Below the pieces are notes generated by a model that searched no databases, was not told the DNA's origin, and was given only the letters and a program-made list of their open reading frames with translations. Shown in pieces: positions 23,931 to 31,450 of a stretch of 31,450 nt of DNA; position 1 is the first letter of the stretch, and every line of letters starts with the position of its first letter. The position numbers and the translations under genes were made by a program. Origin of the DNA: Cruorifilaria tuberocauda (lineage: Eukaryota > Nematoda > Chromadorea > Rhabditida > Onchocercidae). The stretch covers positions 1-31,450 of the forward strand of contig JABVXU010000613.1 of NCBI GenBank assembly GCA_013365365.1, written 5' to 3'.

Positions 23931-26900
23931 TCATATGCTCTTTCTTGTTAATGATTTCCTGCTAAACATGGAGCTATTATCAATGGTGAAAATATTCATA
24001 TGTATGGTTGTTCCGCCGGATACCGAGGTTGCTATTTCCAGTGAATGCTGTGATTCTGACGGATTAGATGAAGGAAGTACTGTTGATTGTTCATAACTGA
24101 TATCCATTTCTGTCATTCTTTCAGTTATTTCTAAATCACTCGGCAATACAACATCATCACCTTGAATCATCTGTCCATTCTCCTCTATGTTTGCCTCTTC
24201 TTCCATTTGTGACCTGAAATTTCAATATCCATTGGATTAATAATGTGCAAAACAATATAAATTTTAGAAGTGAAAAACAGTTTGGGAATGTTTGTTCGAG
24301 AATAATCGGTAGAACGGACATTTACCTAGTAAACGGTGGCAATTTAGTAGCATCTTCATAGGTTGGTAGTGGTGGTAAACTGTCTCTCTGATAAGATCTT
24401 CCTGTAAATCTTCCGATATTGACAGAGCAAAGGAATTTTATTCTATCAAAATTTGCAACTTTTTTTAAGCTGTAATTGATACTCTTTAATCAATAATCTT
24501 TACAAGAACTTCACTGACCTCTACGAGGGTTTATAATATAAGGAGGAGGCCCTTCATTGGGAAATGTAATGGTCCTGAAAGATAGAATTTCCGAATCTCC
24601 GGGTACTATTGCATTGCTAAGGCGTGAATTTATTCCAATGCCTGATCGGACTAATGCTTCACGTCGAACATTGGCAAATCGGTTTTGTACCTACAATAGA
24701 TAGAAACAAAGTTTGAAATTAAAAAGGTTTACGAAGTGAGCAAAGGTATAAAGTAGTAGATACAATATTTTAAAAGAAACGAAAAAAGTTAGATGATATT
24801 TAAAATAATATGATTTGGAGGAAACTAACAATCATCAAACTGTTTATGCAAATCAATGCTTTTTTTATTCTTTCAAATAGTATAATAAACCGAAATGGCA
24901 ATTATACTTTTTTTAATTACAAAATCACAATTACAGCCATTTATTAAAATTCCTTTTCACAAAAAATCCTTGCCGCACTAATGAAGATAGAATGGTAGAT
25001 GGGAAAAAGGAAATTTAAGCAAAAGTTTCAGTAAATCTTAAGACGAGGAAACCTGCATTCGATGTTTCATTAATAAATACATGGAGAGAACGAGAACAGC
25101 GATCATAACAAGGCTGAATACAGTACTCGACACATCTCGAGTGAGCAGATCACTATCTCGATAGACATTCTGCAATTATCAACTTATTTTTATTATGAAC
25201 CTGAAACGGTTGGTACTTTTGTGCAATTAAATTTTCCAACTTTAAAATATACTTTTTAGATTTGATTTGACTATTATAATTAATTAGTGCTGATTCAAAT
25301 TTGAAGCAAACTTCAATTCTTTCAAGAAAGAATTTTAATGAGAGTTGATGGTTCTTGTTCATATAATTGTTAAATATGTGCTTATCGATCATTGCAATCA
25401 TTGTCTTTGCATCAGTTCATAATATCTAAGTGATCTAAGCAGAGGATGGATTAAATTAAAACAGTTTGATATTGAGATCATATGTCTGTTTGAAAATAAT
25501 ACTTGGCAATTTCCAGCATTACCTACTCTCTATATATATAATTTATTACTCGTATTCATTAAAGACTATCTCGACTGATAATAGCACTTGGTAGTATTAT
25601 CAATAAGTAAGATTAATGTAATTAATGATTGGAATTAGCTATATGATTAGCTGCTTGTTGGTGGAAACATTTCTTTAGTTTTATTTGTACTACTAAACTT
25701 TTAATGAAAAAAGTGATTCCTTCATTTTTTTGCTATTATTAAATCATGGCATTAAGTGATTTTCTGATGCTACTTAAAAAACACATCCCTTTATGTCTTT
25801 CAAAAATTTCAATAAAACCCCTCAGGCACATCAATATTTGTTAAACAGATATAATCGGCTTCCTGTTTTGCAACTGATGTAAATTATAGCTCACTTAATC
25901 ATTAACTATCGAGAGAGAAGACAACTTGCTTAAAGCAAATGTTTCGTATTGAGAGCATCGAGGTAAGTGCGATAAATGAAAAGGAAGGTAGTGAACCTGT
26001 TCCCGGTAGCCGTGAAATCGCAACATAACCGATGTACGATTCGCATCAATTTCGCAGTGATAACCGAGAAAATTTGGTGGACATAAACATTGATGCCTTG
26101 CCTCGGTTCCACCATTTAAACATACTATATTCCGACATTCCTCACCTTGATAAAACGGTGTACACGCGCAATAATCACGACCATCTGCGCCTATAAACAG
26201 TGAAATTACTTACAAGAATTACAAATCAATCAGTACTGTAATTTAATGACTAAAAGTATATCTAAACGAGCAATTCATCTTAACGAAATATTTGTTCCAT
26301 ATAATGTCTCCTTTTTGCTTTCTCCTGTCAAAATTCCCTGGCACTTATTAATTATTAAAATGAACCTCTGAATTACTTTGAAATAAAAAACAACATGAAA
26401 AATGCTAAAAAGATTTTCCACAAATCTCAAATAAAAATAGCTTAACTTAGGTAAAATAGGTTATTAAAATACGTAGTGTGAAATGCGATAATGGTAAGAA
26501 TTAATCTTATTAAAATCAGTAGAAGTTATGTAAGCGAACCTTTCACTCGTTGGCCCCGATCACAATATTTCTCACATTGCTCACCGAAATATGGCTCAGG
26601 ACAGATACAATATGAATTTAAATGGAAAAGACGATGGCCATCATTAAGGCATGGCTTAAGGCGTCTGCAACTTCGATCCAAATATTCATCTGCTGGCATT
26701 TCTGAAGAATTTAAATTTCGCAAATTTGACCGCAATAAAATTCCTGTTAAACACAAATTTCAATATTTCATCTTATTTAATAAAGCTATTAAATTTTATG
26801 ATATTTAAATGACAGCTTAAAAATAAAGGGAAAGGGAACATGATATATACGTACGTGTCTACCTGGACATTTACAGATCACACCGATACCGGTGAAGTCA

Positions 26901-28116
26901 TCAAACGTGAAGAGTGCAGAAGCAGACAAAAGATAGCTGCCATGATACATGCGACATTTGGAATTGGTCTTCACTTTTGTCGCATTTGTCGCTTGAGATC
27001 CAATAGTACTGGAAATGATATCCTCGTACTGTTCATCAGCTATGTAATCCGATTCTTCATGGGTCCAATTTCTTATAACCTAAAACAGAATGTTAATTTA
27101 ATGAAAATAGTCAAGAAAAGTTAACTTTGATTTGCATAAATTTAATTTTAATAACTTTGGTCATTTCTTTTTTATTCTCAAGTAGAATTTTGTTGGTACT
27201 TGAATCAGATTTTCATATCAGATTTTTCGGCTACATAGCATATTTATTTTTAATTTATTGTGAATTCATATAGAATTAGTTGAAAACAACAAAATTCAGT
27301 TTTCTCAGTTGTATTTTTGGAACAAACGAAGGATTTTACTTAATTGAATTGCATGCCTTATAAATTCGTATCTAAACTGCCTGATTAATGATTATGAGAT
27401 AATGAAGTAAAAATATAAATTTCATTCTAGCCCAAAATTACACTGAAAGACACAGATACCTGCGGATTTTCCGGTACCGGATATCCACTCATACAGCAGA
27501 TGATTCGGAATGGACGCGGTAACCATAATGAACTGTAACTAACTTTAGCTGATTTCGTTGTGGTATTACTGCCTGTAAAATGACAAGATTTTACTTAAGG
27601 ATTAAAGTATAGAATGAACTAATATAGATATTTTCCCTGCTATTGAACATTTCTTTTTTTGTTTTTTAGATTGTATTCTTTAAAATCTCATGCAATTTAA
27701 TTTACTTTCACATACTGTCATAGTACGGTAAGCACTCAGAATAGCTGAAAACAATTTTCGAAAATCAAATACTATCACTTCTCACTGATTAATCTCTGGA
27801 AGCACAAGGAAAATCGCTCCATTCGGGAAAATTGAATAATAGGAATTATTTCATTTACTTATCAATTTCTCAAGAATAAAGTCTATTTATATAGTAAATC
27901 TGGTCGACAATATTTCCATGATCATGGATATTACCGAACGTTCTTTTTATAAGTTAAGGAATAATTATTATTGGTTTTACTATGAAATAATTAACTCATC
28001 TCTGTCAGACAAAAAAATTATTTTTTTTGCTAGAATTGAGTGGGAGACAAACCGAAACTTTCAGCATTGGTAACAACAGTAATAATGGAGAATGAAATAA
28101 TTTGCAGTATTATCAT
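23931..28116 (-). CDS. Type I membrane protein with EGF-like domains and PPPY-containing tail, 9 exons, 479 aa
   Basis: Family not recognised; probably a cell-surface adhesion or signalling protein. Exons (minus strand): 28116-28053, 27572-27460, 27079-26863, 26743-26540, 26190-25997, 25169-25053, 24690-24519, 24401-24326, 24213-23931. All use GT..AG and agree in phase (1440 nt). Residues 1-18 are a signal peptide (MIILQIISFSIITVVTNA). A membrane-distal part follows with C47-C48 and C101/C128/C130. Then come three EGF-like units with CxC cores: about 157-188, 192-218, and 223-245 (CLNGG...CLCPPNFLGYHC). The membrane segment is about 279-298, followed by basic KHRM. The tail of about 180 residues contains PPPY (351-354) and LPTYEDA, then an acidic and Ser/Thr-rich C terminus. 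PPxY motifs are known to bind WW domains, as in NEDD4-type ubiquitin ligases. N-glycosylation sequons at 24, 63, 91, 143 and 250 all fall outside the membrane. An in-frame TGA lies 12 bases before the ATG at 28116. Exon 1 is the least certain part: its GTTTGT donor is 480 bases from exon 2, but signal peptide and phase fit. Confidence 0.87.
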
Positions 28117-31100
28117 TGCTATTATTCAGATAATTAAACATCAAAGAATATAAGTAGGAACTAAAGTGCTCAATTTTCATTAGTCCATTTGTTCCTGAAA
28201 TGAGAAAATGGTGTGAAATATACTTTAGACAAAAATATTGGTTATAACAAATAACATTTTTATGTATTTAAGATTTTTGTTTACAAGCAAAATTAAGAAA
28301 AGAAAATTTCCGTAAAAATAGAAATTATCAACAATAATGCACTTGTCAGATTTCAAATTATTATTGATTTGAAAGATAATAAAATTTAGATCCGCATTTC
28401 CTCTTTCCTTTACTGATATAAAAGCCTTTAACTCTATATTCTTACTATGAAGATATTGATTGTTTCGAAAATCATCAATATCTCATTTATACGATAAGTA
28501 GTTATTTCGATCATTTCATCGATGAACTTCTTAGGATTCTTTTTTATTCAATACTGATAAACAATGAAAAGAAATTTCATATTGGTAGAATTTAAAAAGG
28601 AACTGAGAGTGAGCTTTGATGGTGGAAGAAGTGAAGAAAAAAGACGCCAATATAATTCCGACAATCGATCATTCGTCATTTTTTAGCTATACCAAAGATA
28701 TCATTTGGACGGATATTGGACAAGAAGAAGCATTTGGTGACAGCGAACACGTCAAAGCGAGAAGAGAATGAGATTGCCTTCAATTAAATTTTAAATATAT
28801 AAAACTGAATCCATCTTAAGCAGAAATCAACCTCAGTGGTGCTTCTATACCTTTAGAAAAAAAAATTGTTGAAATTAGCTGATGAAAAAATTTCTTATGA
28901 TAACAACGTATTAATGCTACAAGCATCCGTTGAAGTTAATTAGCATCAAGAAGTAAATATTATACTTGAACTGTTCAAATAATTAAAATATTTCATTGAT
29001 TAGGATTCCGAAGATTCACTGTTCAGTGATGGAAATTAAATTGGTACTAGAACTTTTCACTATTTGATTACTGGCAAAAATGTATTTGATCAATCAAAAT
29101 GATTCAAATTAAAATAACTTATCGAAATTTTGCTGGAAGAAAATTCATACAGGAACCAGTTTGTTCATTCTATAGCAAATGGCAACTATTTATTTATCCC
29201 AAGTTCTATTTCTGGCTAGAAAACAATGAACAAAGTTAAAAATAAGTATGCTTAAAAAATATTCCCATGAGGAGTATTAACTGAGGTCAAATGTTAATCC
29301 TTTCACAAAAAACATTGATGAAGAAAAAAGAAGAAAAAAACCGAAGCAGTCCTTCCAGACTCATGAGTAATAATTTTTATTGAAAAAAAAATCAATTTTA
29401 GACGTTCATTTCGAACATTCGTAAAATTATATACCAAGTGATGGATAAGATCACGAATAATTTAGGCCTAATGTGCAAAGATCTATGGCTCATCCACAAT
29501 GTTCATATTTGTTCATATCAATCTTATTTACATGATATTCATATTAATCATATTTGCAAGAATTCTTAAAGCTCGATAATATATTATAATAAATTAATGT
29601 AGTTAGAATCGAAGTAAATGACGTCTTAAATAAATGAGATAATTAAAGGTAAATTTAAAAATTGTCGAAATTTTTATAAAAATCTTTCTTTTGGTATTCT
29701 TATATTAAAAAAATCATAATTTAAGTCGAAAAACTGATAAAATTTATGATCGAGGTAAAATTATTTGCTAAACATTTTAGCATAGATGAAAAAATTATCT
29801 CTTAAAAATTAATATCTCTCTAGCACGCAAATCAATGATTAAAATATTTATAATATTACAACTGATGAATGGCTTAATGAACGGAAACATTGCAAAGGTA
29901 AATTAAACTTAAATTAATCCTTTAGATAAACTTTTTTGTCAAAACGGAACTCATAGAGTCTTCGAAATATTTGATTCTATCAAGTCGAAAAAGGCTTATT
30001 GATTTCATTATTACGCATTGGATTGAATAAAAAGTAATTTCATCGATTTTTCTTTGAAACAAAAAAGATCATGAAAAAAAAGACTTGAGTGAAAGAATTT
30101 TTGTTAGCTAGAGAAATTAACGAAAGTCCTAAATGCTGCTAAATTAAATTTGCAAAAATATTTACAAAATTAAGAAAGGAAAATGTTATGAAAATAAAAA
30201 GGTCAAACAACGTAAAAGCAAATAAGAAAATAATCAATGAATTTAATTTAATTTATTGCAAATGTCTGATATGATCTTTTTAAAGCTATTTGCTAAATGT
30301 AAAACTGAGATGTACTGATTTGATTGATAAATGAAGCAATTAATAACAAATAACTCATTAATAGCTATTGAAAAAGCATCTGAACATATGCAAGAAATGA
30401 AATACTTGAAACAATTTATTTCTTTTAATCACAGAAAAAATTCCTCTATCAATAATGTTTGTTTGAAGCGAGAAGAAGTGAATATTTTAAATAGCTGAAA
30501 AAAGAAAGCAGCAAAGTATAATTCATTTAAAAGAGTGATGTTGAAAAAGAAGACAGAAATCAGAATCACAAATAGCAATAAAGAAACAGAACGACAAAAA
30601 TAGGTGAGGTAGAAATGGATTGGAAGAATTTTTTGAAGTGAAGAGTGAAATCAAGTTTTACACCTTGTGCAATGGAAGCCAGTCATTCAACCGAATTGAG
30701 CTGATTAAATTCATTACATTTTGTTATTTACTACATCAATTAGCATTGAATGTTATTGCTGTGACATTTGCACCTTCATAAGGTAAATAAACAGATGATG
30801 AAATAATCTGTGATAGTGCCATTTAAAACAGTAAAATGCCCGTGTTAAATGCTTTAAGATGAGGTGGAATATAATTAGATATTTAAATGTTAGTATTGAA
30901 GCTTTAATTGATTAAAATAGGTTTCTTGTTGATATTTCCTTCTTCTTTATTCATTATTATCTAAAAATTTATAATAAAGAGAATCTTTTTTTCGAATAGT
31001 TTATTGTGAAATACGAAAATTAACTGGAAAATTTCGAAACGAGCATTGCCGATATTGAAGGAAAGAGTTGTTTTCATAAATTCTGTCACAATAGAAGATG

Positions 31101-31450
31101 TTAGTAAACAACATTCCAATTGATTCATTGTTGATTCAGGTCAGTTTATTTTGCATATCGAAGAAATGTTATCCGTTGCAAAGAGTGGAAATTTTTAAAT
31201 TTCTCGATTTATTATAATACTGCTTCTAATTTATTATTATAGTATTATTTTCTATGATCTATTGAAATGATGAAAGTGCGAAGTTGGAACTACGTAAACA
31301 GTGATGATTTATGTTTCAGTTTGTGAAAATGAATGAATTCAAGAATTAAAATAAATTAGAAAATGATATCTCGTAAGCTGGAAAGAAAATTTTTTGCGCA
31401 AAGTTTAAATTTAGAAAAATGAAAAGAATCGTATAAGTATTTTTTTTTAG
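28117..31450. other. Upstream flank of the membrane-protein gene, no gene supported
   Basis: AT-rich sequence that should include the promoter of the minus-strand membrane-protein gene. One patch at about 28600-28775 is richer in GC and contains a plus-strand 50-codon ATG frame (28619-28771, MVEEVKKKDANIIPTIDH...). It has no recognised domain and no neighbouring exon. The rest (28780-31450) shows only homopolymers and chance frames. Confidence 0.35.
28619..28771 (+). other. Unassigned 50-codon ORF in a GC-richer patch
   Basis: An ATG-to-TGA frame begins MVEEVKKKDANIIPTIDH and ends in HVKARRE. It is hydrophilic with mixed, protein-like composition, and its bases contrast with the AT-rich flanks. 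It lies 500 bases upstream of, and divergent from, the membrane-protein gene. It could be a small protein, an exon of a plus-strand gene, or a regulatory island that is open by chance. Confidence 0.18.

Noticed and set aside
24736..24756. GTGAGCAAAG, matching the start of the miR-87 family
   Set aside because: Only the first ten bases match and no hairpin precursor is seen; it lies in an intron.
25930..26115. Minus-strand frame beginning MVEPRQGINV
   Set aside because: It is a shadow of exon 5; the other minus frame carries CLNGG and CLCPPNFLGYHC.
26491..26808. 105-codon plus-strand open frame
   Set aside because: It is antisense to exon 4 of the membrane-protein gene, whose EGF cysteines and splice sites are on the minus strand.
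26840..27124. 94-codon plus-strand frame
   Set aside because: It is antisense to exon 3 of the same gene, which has bounded splice sites and consistent phase on the minus strand.

Overview
The window is AT-rich, intron-rich animal DNA. Splice sites end in TTTTAG, TTTCAG or TTACAG, and the introns that join the reconstructed exons run from about 90 bases to 0.8 kb. The lack of any bacterial gene layout, the compact splice signals and a BMP-type ligand with nematode-like organisation suggest a nematode, possibly a filarial or other spirurid worm. That species assignment is inference.

Three protein-coding loci can be built by hand with consistent splice phases. (1) On the minus strand, 3763 to 1288, a seven-exon gene encodes a 453-residue BMP/DPP-class TGF-beta ligand, with propeptide, basic cleavage sites and the complete seven-cysteine knot ending in CGCR. 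(2) Head to head with it, on the plus strand at 3835-4393, three short exons could encode a 105-residue secreted protein with a CYRC motif. This model is tentative; the two start codons are only 71 bases apart. (3) On the minus strand, 28116 to 23931, a nine-exon gene encodes a 479-residue type I membrane protein. It has a signal peptide, an extracellular part with three EGF-like units, one membrane segment, and a cytoplasmic tail of about 180 residues carrying a PPPY motif. I do not recognise the family of locus 3.

About 19.5 kb (4394-23930) and the last 3.3 kb hold no gene I can defend. The long gap is AT-rich with homopolymers, small palindromes, a GA microsatellite and purine-rich tracts. 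It is broken by short islands of higher GC or CpG density (near 7470-7580, 8940-9030, 12000-12100, 13460-13550, 15340-15490, 17200-17390, 20870-20950; also 28620-28770 beyond the membrane-protein gene). These could be regulatory elements of the BMP-type gene, or exons of an unrecognised gene; two contain short open frames on the minus strand next to possible splice acceptors.

On function, the only link visible is that a secreted BMP ligand shares a very short upstream region with a possible small secreted protein. Nothing in the sequence ties the EGF-type receptor-like protein to the ligand beyond sharing the window.
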